Assembly (NCBI RefSeq): GCF_000835495.1
Contig: NW_015622548.1
Span: forward strand, 186,001-250,000
Source of the DNA: Cladophialophora immunda
Lineage: Eukaryota > Ascomycota > Eurotiomycetes > Chaetothyriales > Herpotrichiellaceae
Reading direction: 5' to 3'
DNA length: 64,000 nt
Below are positions 34,339-45,220 of the stretch, piece after piece. The position numbers and the translations under genes were made by a program. The notes beneath the pieces are model-generated. The model was not told the DNA's origin. It was given only the letters and a program-made list of their open reading frames with translations, and ran no database searches. The stretch's first letter is position 1. The number at the start of each line of letters is the position of its first letter.

Positions 34339-35746
34339 GTTTGAGAGGGAACGAGAACGGTCACAAGAGACGAGATATTTCTAGTTCGGCTGAGAGTGAG
34401 AGTTATATATATATAGCCTAGCAAATGTTTGTCGGCTTGATTGAAGGGCGCACCGGCATTCTACAATACCAGAGCTCTGACTCAACGCGTTCAGGGCCCA
34501 CGGCAGAATAGTGTTATTGGATATATCTTGAGCAACGGGGTCAGTGGCGATCAAGGGCACAGACTTTCTCGTTGGTGAGTTCAGGGTACGTCGCACCTGG
34601 AGGTATGCAGTCCAAATTAACCAAACAGAAAGAATCCTCCGCCACGCCCACGATACTTAGCAACGGGATCGAGGAGAAACGCGTTAGACGTCGAACCGAA
34701 TTGACCAATCGAAAGACTACGAGAATCTGGGTGTGCATATCTGCGCGAATGGTCCCCGGAATTTCGCCATCCTGTAACTCTGTCGCGTGGGAATCTTCAT
34801 GCCGCGTTGAGCCGTTGCTTCATTTTGGAAGACTTTGATTTGTCAATTCCCTTGCAGCAATTGAAGCCATCTGCATAGAAGAGTGTTTTGATAGCAACGC
34901 TCTTCGACGAGACGAATGCGGCGTTTGTGCCCATGCAAATAAACGCATTCGAATCGAAGAGGCGAGACGTTGCTGTCGAACTGGCCAGTCGGCGTGTCCA
35001 TTCTTGAGGCGTCCTTCCCATCGTCGACACAGCCCGGCGTATACTCGACCAGGCGCAGCTCAGTGTGTCTTGCTATGGGACACGTCGTCGAACCTTCACC
35101 CGCCGATCCTACGGAAGTGCGACGCTCCGATCACCCAATAGACTTGGGGCAAATGTCCTGGGGCATCGTGTCAGCGCGGAAGCTGATCAGCAATCTGAGC
35201 GGGACGGGACTAACTTACTTCTTCAGACTACCTTGAGAGGTCCGTCTCAATGTGAATCACTGCCTGCTGGGGTGGCCAACATCAGAAAGACCACTTGCTT
35301 GACGTCCGACGGAATCATAGCCACGAGCTGCGTCCCGGAACGATTCTGGCCACGTCAGAGAGTGAAAGGAGCTTTCGTCAAAAAGGAATGGGGTTAAGTT
35401 GGCTTTACTCACTACCTAGGTGACAAGGTAGGTGACCAAGGCAGTGACACTGGGAGTGATAGTGGACGCGTGATGCCTCTGGGGTACTTAGCCCATGTTG
35501 TTCTGTGGTTCCCAGTTCTTTGATAGTCATCACGATCATCATTGTTCCCAGGTTCAACTGGTTACTACATTTGATCCATGTGTCTAGGTGCCTCAAGTCG
35601 CGAGTGGCTACAGGGGATGGTCACTTGTTACAGCAAGCCGATAGCCGAAAGCTCGTCGGTGATGGTCAACTTCCACTGTTATCAACTGCAAGCTGCGCGT
35701 CGAGGCTCTCCAAGCACCTTTTCAGTGACGCCAATCTTTTGCCGAC
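34339..35746. other. 1.4 kb spacer with weak coding-like blocks
   Basis: No certain gene. On the minus strand three stretches read like protein: about 35410-35270 (includes FHSLTWPESFRDAARGYDSV), about 35140-34845 (includes ELRLVEYTPGCVDDGKDA and RFECVYLHGHKRRIRLVEER) and 34738-34541 (includes DSFCLVNLDCIPPGATYPEL). Frames and splice sites do not join cleanly, so this may be a decayed gene or chance. Confidence 0.25.
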
Positions 35747-38548
35747 TTACTGACCATCTCGACCGGTTTGTGCCGTAACACTCTCTCGTGTGGGTGAGTC
35801 TGCCTCTATCGAAGGCTTGGTCGCCGGGAAGGTCCCGTCTAACGGTGTATTCAACGTCGACGGTCTCGTTTCTGATGAAGTCGATGCTCCCGCAGAGGTC
35901 ATTTCCGAGGGGGCAGATTCGGGGGCATCGGCATGTGAGGGATTCACCTCGGGATTCCTCGTCTCCGCGGCTTCGTTTCCTGGGTCGCAGGCTCCGGAGG
36001 CCGTCGCATCTGAGGGCGGCCCGTGTGAGAGATTATTCTCCGTCGGTCGAGTCCCCAAGGCTTTTGTCTCTGAGGGTCCGTCTTTGGGAATTCTCGCTTC
36101 AGAAGGCATCTTTCTAACCCAGAACGGCTCTGTTGGATCGTTCCCTGAGAGCTTCGCTGCTGAAGGCTCGGCCCCTGAGGGGTTTGCAACAGCTGTCGGA
36201 GATCTGGATGAACATAGTCTGGTTCTCGGTGGGCTCGAGAATTGCCCTGCGTCCTTGGATGAGGGGCTGTTTGTCAAGATTTTCGCGTGTGAAGGACTCC
36301 CCCACGGCGAAGATGTCGGCTCTGAAGCTTCCGGTGTTCCTCTGGAAATTTCGAGGGTCGCTGGGCGTGGCCCGCCACGAGGAAAGATGTCCACCATGGC
36401 CTCCTCGTCCGGCAGCTGGTAATGACGCTCCAAGCGGAAGAGTTGCCTCAGTGGATACGGCAATTTTCTTCGCACTTCGCTGAGAACTCGCTTACGATGC
36501 TCCTGTGCTTTCTTGCCCTTGATCATGAGCGCCCTGATTTCGTCTTTGCCTTGCTTGGTTCGGTTGTCTCCATCTGAATCGTCGCCAACCTGCTGGTTCT
36601 CCGGGTCAGAGTCTGGTCCATTGGCCATGGTCTCGTCCACTCTGGAGTTGACATCTCGCTTCCAAAGATCCCGTAAATACCAACAACGCCAAGAATAGAG
36701 GGTGGCACTCGTCAGAACAAGGGTGGTCACCACAAATATCCAGATACTCCCCCGGATATCGGGGTATGCAAAATGCTTGGACCAATCCATTACCGGCATA
36801 GTCATTATGGTCTAGAAGATGGTCATGGATGTCAGAGAACGGAACCCGACGGGCTGAGCTTCTGCACAACAGGGCTTACCGCAATTGTTGTAGCTGGCAG
36901 AAATATGGCAGTGATCACCGCCAGTGCCCTCATGGCAGAGCTATCTTGACTCGCAGCTTTCGCAATGGCTCGGCTTGTATCGGAGATCTTTGTGTTGATC
37001 TGGCTGTTCTTCTGTCCAGTGACGCTCCATAGCTATATAGCGGTCAATGGCCAATACGAGGGACAGCAGAGGTCCGGGCCCACTCACCGATTTCTGGAGC
37101 AACGAAGTGCCGTTGACGAGATATTGTGCCTCGCCTTCCAGGGTAGAATAGTCCTGATGCAGCTGTCGAAAGCGGCAAGCAACGGACTCTGAGGCGATTC
37201 GGAAATCATCGTGTGCTCCAGAGGTGCCGTGGACCTGGATTTCACCGCAGAACTTGACCAGAGTATTCACGATGCTGATGAATGAAACGATGATTCGGTG
37301 GAATTGGTGGTGGTTTGTAAACATTTCTCGAATTTCTTCAAACCATTCCGAGACCTGGGCATTTTTCAAATGGTCGGCGAGGTGTGGTTGATTGGCGGCC
37401 GTCGAGATCTGGTTGAACACCTTGTCAAACAGCCGCTTATAGTTGTGAAAGTGATGACGATGGCGGCTTAGCTGCATCTCCCCAACTAATAGAGCTGGGA
37501 GAAGGGGATGTTTCCATGCTCCGAAAGCCTGATCCGTGGGAATCTCATCGAACCAACGTTTGATTGCGTCTGCTTCGCTGACGTTTTCGTCGTCTTCAAC
37601 TACAATAGTGGGCTGACAGCCGTGGAGGAAAGCCTGAACAGCACCGCCATCCTTAGACCACCTCCACGAGACTGCAAGTATCACATCATTTGGGAAACTC
37701 TTCTCGGTCCTGAGCACGTATTCTATCATCCATGTCAGCAATACTTCTCTACCACGGTGAATCAGTGAGACTTGCTCAACTGCACAATCTTCTCCGCAGA
37801 ATCCAAGGATCTGACATATGAAAATAAAGCCTCCTGCCGTTCGGCTACAGTGATCTCAATGCACTGCCTCGGTAGCTGCAGACTGGCCAATATTGTTCTC
37901 AAACGTTCTTGTGAAAGGCTGATATACCCCAATACGGAGCTGGTCGTCTTGCTGGTTATGCCGAGATCAACTCGTTCGTCCGCTTTCTGATCATCTAGCG
38001 ATGGGTTTCCGAAGCGATCTTGATCTGGAACCCGAAAGCTGATCCTGGATTGCATGAGCATTGTCAGTTGAAGCGGGAGTATAGGGGACGTACAGAAAGC
38101 GAAGACAAGCCGAATGCTCGAGCTGGAGGTGGTCAGCACAGCGCGCGTGGGGATGATGGTGAATTTGGATCAGACGTGGTTCAATATGTGTGGCAAGCAC
38201 TTAGCACAACACACCACTCTTTTCAGAAGTCCTCTACCGGGGTCCGAGTCCCGGTCGCTCAAGTAACCCTGTATGCACGTAACGGCCGGCAGTCTGTTCA
38301 ACAAACATTTTTCAGGCTGACCGGGGTGATCCTGTTCCATTTGCTGCAGCTTTTTCAGTCGGCTGGACTTTGGCGTCAAACATTCACCATACCTGCTGTG
38401 TTGATGCAAAGAGAATTTGAAATTCCCTCAACGGCTCAGTTTCAGTTTCCGTAGCATATTTTACCACATGCTGCTGTTGCTGCTGCTGCTGCTTCCCTTT
38501 CCCTGTCCGGACAGGCTTCGTCGGCGGCTTCCAGGCGTTCCAGTCCAT
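35747..38548 (-). CDS. CorA-like membrane protein (MIT-family fold), seven exons
   Basis: Model: exons 38548-38393, 38268-38215, 38122-38094, 38044-37776, 37722-37088, 37011-36880, 36811-35747; 779 aa, frame kept throughout. Exon 1 starts MDWNAWKPPTKPVR and has a seven-Gln run. Exons 4-5 give the long helical cytosolic part (VLRTEKSFPNDVILAVSWRW). Exons 6-7 join as MRALAVITAIFLPATTIA and TIMTMPVMDW, the first membrane helix and the MPVMDW equivalent of the CorA-like fungal MPLFDW signature. IWIFVVTTLVLTSATLYSW is the second helix. The C-terminal ~260 residues are a low-complexity Pro/Ser/Glu tail with a loose PSxA...G repeat. Intron 4 (37723-37775) must use a GC donor (GCAAGT). Exons 2-3 are the least certain. 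Whether it moves Mg2+ or is a degenerate signalling member is unknown; such proteins are common in Pezizomycotina. Confidence 0.75.
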
Positions 38549-39270
38549 CTGAGCCAAGCTCGCACACGACTCAGCCCCAATCTTGCGTCGGCTCAGGTCC
38601 GTCAAACCCAAGAGGTGGCACCAGCTGCGTGATGGACGCCATGGCTGGGAAACGTTGGTGCTTTTGAACCACTAACTGGGACGATGAACTTCACCTCGTC
38701 ATTCATTTCGATACAAGCTGCCAGTGTGCATGTTCCCTCACCGTCTCATCGCTACCGGGAATTGGCAGATTATCTCAACTGCACAAGCTACCCTTCACGG
38801 GCACACCTTTAGCATGAGCTCCGCCGACAGAGCAAACACTTCATGTTATGAGGAACAGCAAGCGACCTACATTTGTGGTAGTACAGGAAGCAAGCAACAG
38901 GCTGAAATCTTCAGGCTGGTGAGGGTACATGGTACATGGTACATGGCGGAGTACACCATGGCTCGTCGGCGTCGGAGCGGTGAGGCAGTCCACGACACCA
39001 TAGGGTCACACAAAGACACCTGTCACTCCTTCAAGTGGACATCTTCACGGATCCCTGCACCGATGACATGCTGTGGCAGTTGTAGGTGGTTTGGCCTCAC
39101 GTGGTCATGTCTGCCTGCGGCTATTACCGGCATGCCATCATATGATCCCTTTGCGCGTTTGTTTTTCTTTCTTGACGTCCAGCATAAATTGTTAGTTCAT
39201 TAATCTTTGGCTTATTGTACATCACAACTATTCCAACCCTTCCAAACATCTCTACATCGCCATCGTCAAT
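38549..39270. other. 0.7 kb divergent spacer
   Basis: Between the CorA-like gene and the small gene at 39271. Holds three tandem copies of GGTACAT near 38925-38945. A 159-codon plus-strand frame (38724-39203) lacks protein-like character. Confidence 0.45.
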
Positions 39271-39670
39271 ATGCCAGGCTGGTACGAGAAGAAATACGCC
39301 GCAACCCTCCCCGGTTGTAAATTGTTCAGATTTGACCGGACGGAATCATCCAACATCGATCTGAGAAAGTTAAGGAGAGTTTTGGGGTCAACGTTTACCA
39401 CTACAAGAACTAGGATCTCGGTATGATGCCCATCACTTCACATTTTACACTAGCTTACCGATTTACAGTCGAGGAACTTTCAACTCGAGTATGAAGCGCC
39501 TCGAGAGTTGACTGTGGTAAGAACAAATCACCCTAATTCTAGTATCTTCTATTACTAAGCTATATTAGGAAGAATTGCAGCCGATCTGGATCCTTCCGAT
39601 GTATTGGGATACGGTGGATGAACAGTGGAAGAGAGGAACTGGGAGGGACAATTTCTGGGATACCACCTAA
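39271..39670 (+). CDS. Unrecognised small three-exon protein
   Basis: Exons 39271-39420, 39469-39516, 39569-39670; introns of 48 and 52 nt, both phase 0, donors GTATGA and GTAAGA, acceptors TTTACAG and ATATTAG; 99 aa. It starts MPGWYEKKYAATLPGCKLFR and continues TESSNIDLRKLRRVLGSTFT; exon 2 adds SRNFQLEYEAPRELTV; exon 3 gives EELQPIWILPMYWDTVDEQW and ends GRDNFWDTT. The pattern (basic helix, beta-like middle, Trp-rich acidic tail) is coherent, and three exons joining cleanly in frame argue for a real gene. I do not recognise the family and see no signal peptide or membrane helix. It starts about 0.7 kb from the divergent CorA-like gene. Confidence 0.7.
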
Positions 39671-40855
39671 AAGGAAAGAACTTCAAGGGAAGGAAAAGGG
39701 AAAAAAAGTCCAACAATAGTGGCTGCGGAGCTCCAACCAAAGCATCCCCCGAAGCCCGCCACATCCCCCAGAGCCCGCGCGAAACCTTTCTTCAATGGTA
39801 AAGGGATATTCTGTGGTGCGATAGTTCTTCTCGTCAACTTCATCATCCGCGCACGCGAAGGCAAAGGATGAGAGACTTCCACGTGGTCCACCATCCAATA
39901 CCACAGACATAGTCCATGCAATCAATGATAGTGCTACTTCCCCCTGCATTGCTTCTGTGTCATTGTTGTTCCTTTCCCAACTTATTACTGCCCCGTCATC
40001 ATGTACCACGAGGACTTCCCGCCGTTCTCAAATATACATCCATGCCATGGATTCCCTGTAGACAGTATGTCTACCACAATCCAATTCTCTCTCGCAAAGT
40101 CAGTCGCGTGTGAGTGAAGTGCGAGCACCTTTTTCACTCACTTTCATCCTTTCCGGGCGGCCGAGCCTGCCGGGCTGGTCGGCTGCCTCCCAATCAACCA
40201 CTCCAGCACGCCAGGGATTCCCCACGAGGCCCCTCGTGTTGTAGTACAGCAACACGCGCTCGGGCCCTGGTACAGCAGCGGGATGATGTGGCTGCATTGC
40301 TTGCCGAAGGTACAGGTGGGAACTATGAGGTCTGACATTGGTGGAGACCAGAGTTGGTACGCAGAACCAGGACAACTGGGCACCTGGGATAGGGAACAGC
40401 AGCGGCCGCCGTTGATCCTGACGTCTAGAGATAGCTATCAATCTGTGCGTTATCCGCTTCTTACAGTCAGCATTAAAGGTGGAGTCGTATACGTACAGGC
40501 ATGGCGTGCTGGTACAACAGGTCGCTAGTTAGACGTGTACCCACAGTACTGGGAGCCTTAGACAACATCCAATTGGTCAAGAATCAACGACATGAATGAA
40601 CTATCATGATTTATACACATCCCGCCTATACACTGTATATCCGGCTTTTATCGCTGAGCTAACGATAAAATAGGAGCCCCATCCCTGTAGAATTGTTTCT
40701 CGATCTCCTGCGCTGCGACACGATGCGAGACTCCATCCTCCTCGTTCCCAAAGGGATTTGTCGAGAAGCTCGCCGAGAAGTGTGGCGTCACTAGGCGAGA
40801 TGTCGCATCATATCGTGACTTGTCGTTTCTACCCGACACATCACTGATTGCTGCG
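39671..40855. other. 1.2 kb spacer
   Basis: 3' flank of the small gene and of the MFS gene. Open frames on both strands overlap and are of poor quality. No gene seen. Confidence 0.5.
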
Positions 40856-42632
40856 TCACTGCACTTGGCTAGGTGATCGAGCTGGAGGCTGCTCAAGCTC
40901 CACGCCGTCTCTGTCTGGAGGATCACTGCCTGCCTCGCCAACTGCCTTCTGCTTCTTCACAAACAGCGCCGCGACAAGACCCACTCCGCCAACGCTGGCG
41001 TACATGATCCACATATGCTTCAAGCTCGAAGCATACGCCTTCTTCACCTCCACTTGCTGATGGAAAGGCAGTGTGCGTACGAGCAGTGCATTTGTTGCTG
41101 CAGTTGAAGCCGAAAAGTTTCGAGCCAGTGGCCCCCCCAGGACACTGCTCAGGCGTTTAGTCTGCGTCGACATGGTATTCTGGAAAACAATGCCGCCGAC
41201 GACCACCGAGATGGACGTGGAAAGACTCCGGACAAATCCAAATAGTGCCGTCGCCACTGCCATATCTGCTGGGCCGACGACGGATTGGTACGCTATCAGC
41301 GGGGCTTGGAAGGCGGCGCCGACTCCGAGCGCGGCCACAATCTCGATAGTCACGGTGCGAACCAGCGATGTCGATGTGCCGATACCGATAAAAAGACCAA
41401 ATCCCAGCGTTGTGAGCGCCATTCCTGCCCATATGAGTGGCCGGATCCAGCCAAACCGATAGGTGATGGCCCCGGCAGCAAGACCGATCAAGGCTTGGAC
41501 CACAACGATCGGCATGATGAGGACGCCAGAGCGGGTCGGGGACGCGCCGCGCACGGCTTGGAAGTAGAGGGGCAGAAAGTACCAAGACGAGACGTTCACC
41601 TATAGTCCCAATCAGCGCTGGCACTGGACATCCCCCAGAGAATGACCGAGCTCGTACAAAACCGTGCGTGAAACAGACCATCAGCGGACTGATCTTGGAC
41701 GTGCGGTCTACGAGGTGGGATGGAATGAGAGGATTCGATGCGCCTCTGGCCTCCCAGAAGACGAAAAAGGATAAGACCACAAAGCCACCGATCAGCAGAG
41801 TTAGGACTTTAGGGGAGTTCCACGGTGAGACCACCCCACCAAAGTCCAGGCTGAGCAAGATCATGATTGTGACTCCAATGATTGCGACGGTTCCAATCCA
41901 GTCCATGTTTCTTTTCCGATCCGCCCTCACGGTCTGCGGCTGCACCGGGCTCATCAAAAGGAAGAGAACGACAAAGGCGACAAAGCAACAGGGGAGGTTG
42001 ACCCAGAAGGCCCATCGCCATGTCAGATACTCAGAGAAGATGCCGCCGAGAAGAGGTCCGACGCCGGCGGAAATGGCCCACACCAGCCCTGTCGTGGCCA
42101 GGAACATACTCCGGTGCCTGGGCAGCCTAAGTATGGAAGACGAGGAAGGGGGCAAGCTTGAAGAGGGACCTACCGTGCATCCCACACGTCGCTGATGGAG
42201 ATGTTAACCAAGACAATGATGCCTCCAGCCGCCGACCCTTGCACCGCACGGCCCGAGATCAGTTGCGCAATGTTCTTGGACCATCCACATATGGCTGACC
42301 CGACGGCAAATAGCGCAATGGAGCTGAGCAGTGCAGGTTTACGGCCCCAGACGTCGGCTGCTTTCCCCCACACCGGAGTCACAGCGGCACTTGTGAGCAA
42401 GTACGCGGAGCCGATCCAGACATAGGCGGTATGGGACCGCAGTTGATACGAGATGGAAGGGACTGCGGTGGTGATGATCGAGAAGTCGAGGGCTGCGAGG
42501 AACAGAGAGAACTGTGCGCATTTTAAGATCTCTCAGCTATTCTTTGGACATATCCTGACGAGCCAGAGGCGGGCTACTCACCAGGAGACCGGCCAAAATA
42601 GCGGGACGCCGGAGTCTGCTGCTCGTAGCCAT
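40856..42632 (-). CDS. MFS multidrug exporter, DHA2 (14-helix) family
   Basis: Four exons: 42632-42582, 42511-42174, 42126-41658, 41599-40856; introns of 70, 47 and 58 nt; 533 aa. N-terminus MATSSRLRRPAILAGLLFSL, then TM1 (LAALDFSIITTAVPSI), motif A as GKAADVWGRKPALL after TM2, and the drug-antiporter motif C as ISAGVGPLLGGIFSEY in TM5. WRWAFWVNLPC is also typical of DHA2. Helices continue through GFVVLSFFVFWEARG, SWYFLPLYFQAVRG and LKHMWIMYASVGGVGLVAAL, giving about 14. The acidic Pro-rich tail is cytosolic. The family exports toxic organic compounds or siderophores in exchange for protons. No biosynthetic genes are next to it, so a housekeeping detoxification role is as likely as metabolite export. 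Confidence 0.93.
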
Positions 42633-43834
42633 TATCTATCGCCGGTCCTTTCTCCGTTGATACCGAGACCAGAATCGCCACTTAAATGTGTCATACACTG
42701 TGCTTTCGCCGGCAACAGCTGGTTGCTGTGCATCCCTGAGCCGCCGGCGAGGCTGTAACTTGGGCATGTTGTGGGCCAAAAACCGACCAGGCCCCACCGC
42801 AACGCCAAGAATCCCAAGTTTGGAGCGCGGAATTTACGTGCCATTTTAGGACAGTGGACATGCTGCTTTTGCGCTTGGGTGGAGCCCTCTGGACTTTCCC
42901 CCTCAGTTCCGCCTTACAGGTGCTGCATGAAATGCTCATATGGGAAACTTCAACAGATTCCCACATTTTGAAGAAGATCGGGCGCATCGATCAGCCATTG
43001 GCAGCACCCACCGCCAGCGCTGACTCCGATGTCGTTGTGTAAGGCTCAAATGCCGCCTGATTAACAACCCTATCTATCCCGAGGAATGCCGACCTCGGGG
43101 GATATCGGAACGGAGCAAGGCTCTTCCAAGTTGAAGCATTGCAGGCGGAGGTCAAGGCTAGGATACCGTCGAGTCCCTGAGCATATGAGACCCGAATACG
43201 TCTTGGGCATTCGTCGCCAAGGGCTGATGCAACAACGAATTTCCCCATTGGTACCCTTACCTTGTTGACTCCTGCTGTTCCAAGCTGGATGGGTCTTCAG
43301 TTGCCTTGGTGCACATTACCTTGTAACGAGCTGCATTGGGTGGCATGTAGCGGACGGGACACGCGGTGGGAATAAAGCTTGCTGGATCCAGTGTACGAGT
43401 GAGCATAACAAACCTATCACCACTATAGTTCTGGTGGTGACGAGACGAGGCTGGCCATCCCCAACGCACAAGCGAGTAGGCATCAAGACGATGGGGCACG
43501 TCCATTCCATGTCAGCGAACAAAAGCCACTTGGATTCTCTGTCTGGTGTTCTTATCAACAATGACTTTTCCATGGTGCGCCCCCAGATTCATTCCAGCCA
43601 CTGACTCGCTCCGCCCGGCTGTACCACATTGGGCTCCTCGTTAATCATGCTTTCAGCATCTCCCACTTGTTTCCTCTCCGTCACCTCCCTGCTCCTCAAT
43701 CGTGAACGCACGGCGGCCAAGCGTCCACTGCTGATGCCGGGGATGGAGTCCCTCGGGCCATCAGACTCAAGCTTGTTGTTCCTGTTCAACGCCAATCCTT
43801 GGGATCCGCCTTTGTCCCTCATGACTGCTAATTG
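42633..43834. other. 1.2 kb spacer
   Basis: Promoter of the MFS gene and 3' flank of the kinase gene. No gene seen. Confidence 0.5.
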
Positions 43835-45220
43835 TTATTGCAGAGGCTCTGCTGACGAGGAAAGTCGATTGAGATGGAGGTAGACGTCGGTCCCATATCT
43901 GTTGCAGAAGCTGTCAGCGACATTCCCAGAAACGGAAAAAATGGAGACTCACCCTTCCATAGAAATCAGTTTTAGATCCCCGCCAAAATACCTTGCGTAC
44001 AATCTCGAAAGTGGCAAACCATACCCAAACCCAGCCATCGGCGCCTTAAAGTCACTAGCATTAAAACCCGGATCCAACTCTGGTGTGGTATCGACCGTAG
44101 TGTACATGTAAGTCCAGACGAGCGGAATAGCAGATCGTGGAATTCCACCTCCTTCGTCGCTGATTTTGATTGTGATATCCTCTTTTCCCTCCGCCACAAT
44201 CACCTTTGTCACGGGGAACTCTTCCTTTTCCGCCCCGTGTGTCTCCACGACGGCCCGCAGGGAGTTCTTGAGAGTCTCGAATAGCATGTGCGACAAGTGA
44301 CCCGGCACGTACATGAAAGTCAGGTTGGAGGGACAGAAGAGCTGCACCTTGGGAGCGTCAAACAGGCCGTAGTGATCCTCGCACACGAATCGGGCATTTT
44401 CGATGGCCTCTTCTGCCAATTCCCGAACGTTGGTCTTTGTGCATATTATGCCAACATAGTTGGGGTGTCTGTTGGTGGTCTGATCCGTCAAGGCAATGTG
44501 TTGCCCAATAAGCATGCGTATGCCAATGCGGGACATGTAGAATCGATCGAGGAAGGACTGGATGGACGAGTCGATCTGCATTCGTTGTTGTTTACGCTTC
44601 CACTCGTTGATACCTTGAGCCACAGTAGTGACAACAGGGTCGTGTCTTCTCTTGATGATTTCCAGGGTTCGAGCAAACTTGCGGTTGTACTCGGAAAGGA
44701 TGGGAGGCCACTCTTTGCCGTCGTCCAGAGCGGCGAAATAGCGACGCGAGTTCATCCCACTCTTGCCGTTGCCATTACCATGGTCCTTGAGACTGGGGTT
44801 CCGCGTGGTGGCAGAGAGTTTGTTGCTGGACTTCTTGGGAGGATTGAGGAGGCGGTCTCGGGTTTCGGTGTCTAACTGAGGTCGCGGAAGGGTCGTGATT
44901 TCCTCAAAAGATTGAGCATACCAGTCCCGCACCTTTTTGATGGAAGGCATGTCATTGAGGCCATCGGGTAATTTATCCAGCTCTTCTACACGGTGCGCGA
45001 GACGAACGGGAAGCTCTTCGGAGAGAAATTGTGAGGCACGAAAGAGTGTTCCTACACCGAATCAGCTATAGTTTCGACGCGGGCGAGGTGCTCGCATTGA
45101 CATACCAGCAGAAGGCTTCTCTCCAAACTGGACCATCTGTCGAAGACTGACTCCTGTGGGCGGGAAGCTGGCATAGTGACCAATGGTTTGCATGAGCTTC
45201 TCAGTGGGCTTCCACGACAT
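43835..45220 (-). CDS. Mitochondrial pyruvate dehydrogenase kinase
   Basis: Exons 45220-45106, 45051-43953, 43898-43835; introns of 54 nt; 425 aa. Start MSWKPTEKLMQTIGHYASFP; PTGVSLRQMVQFG is the conserved PDK entry. The BCDHK domain includes DRFYMSRIGIRMLIGQHIAL. The GHKL ATPase region shows the N-box LFETLKNSLRAVVE, G1 as ISDEGGGIPRSAIP and G2 as GFGYGLPLSRLYARYFGGD; the last exon adds YGTDVYLHLNRL. Length and motifs match fungal PDK/BCKDH kinases; YGTDVYLHLNRL favours PDK. It would phosphorylate and switch off the E1-alpha of pyruvate dehydrogenase in the matrix. An insert of ~35 polar residues (about 105-140) is specific to fungal members. No clear targeting presequence is visible. Confidence 0.92.

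Noticed and set aside
35790..36422. 210-codon plus-strand frame
   Set aside because: Antisense to the last exon of the CorA-like gene; its Glu/Gly/Ser pattern mirrors that repeat-rich tail.
38724..39203. 159-codon plus-strand frame
   Set aside because: Contains the GGTACAT tandem repeat and no domain-like pattern; lies in a divergent promoter region.
44288..44875. 195-codon plus-strand frame
   Set aside because: Antisense to the pyruvate dehydrogenase kinase.
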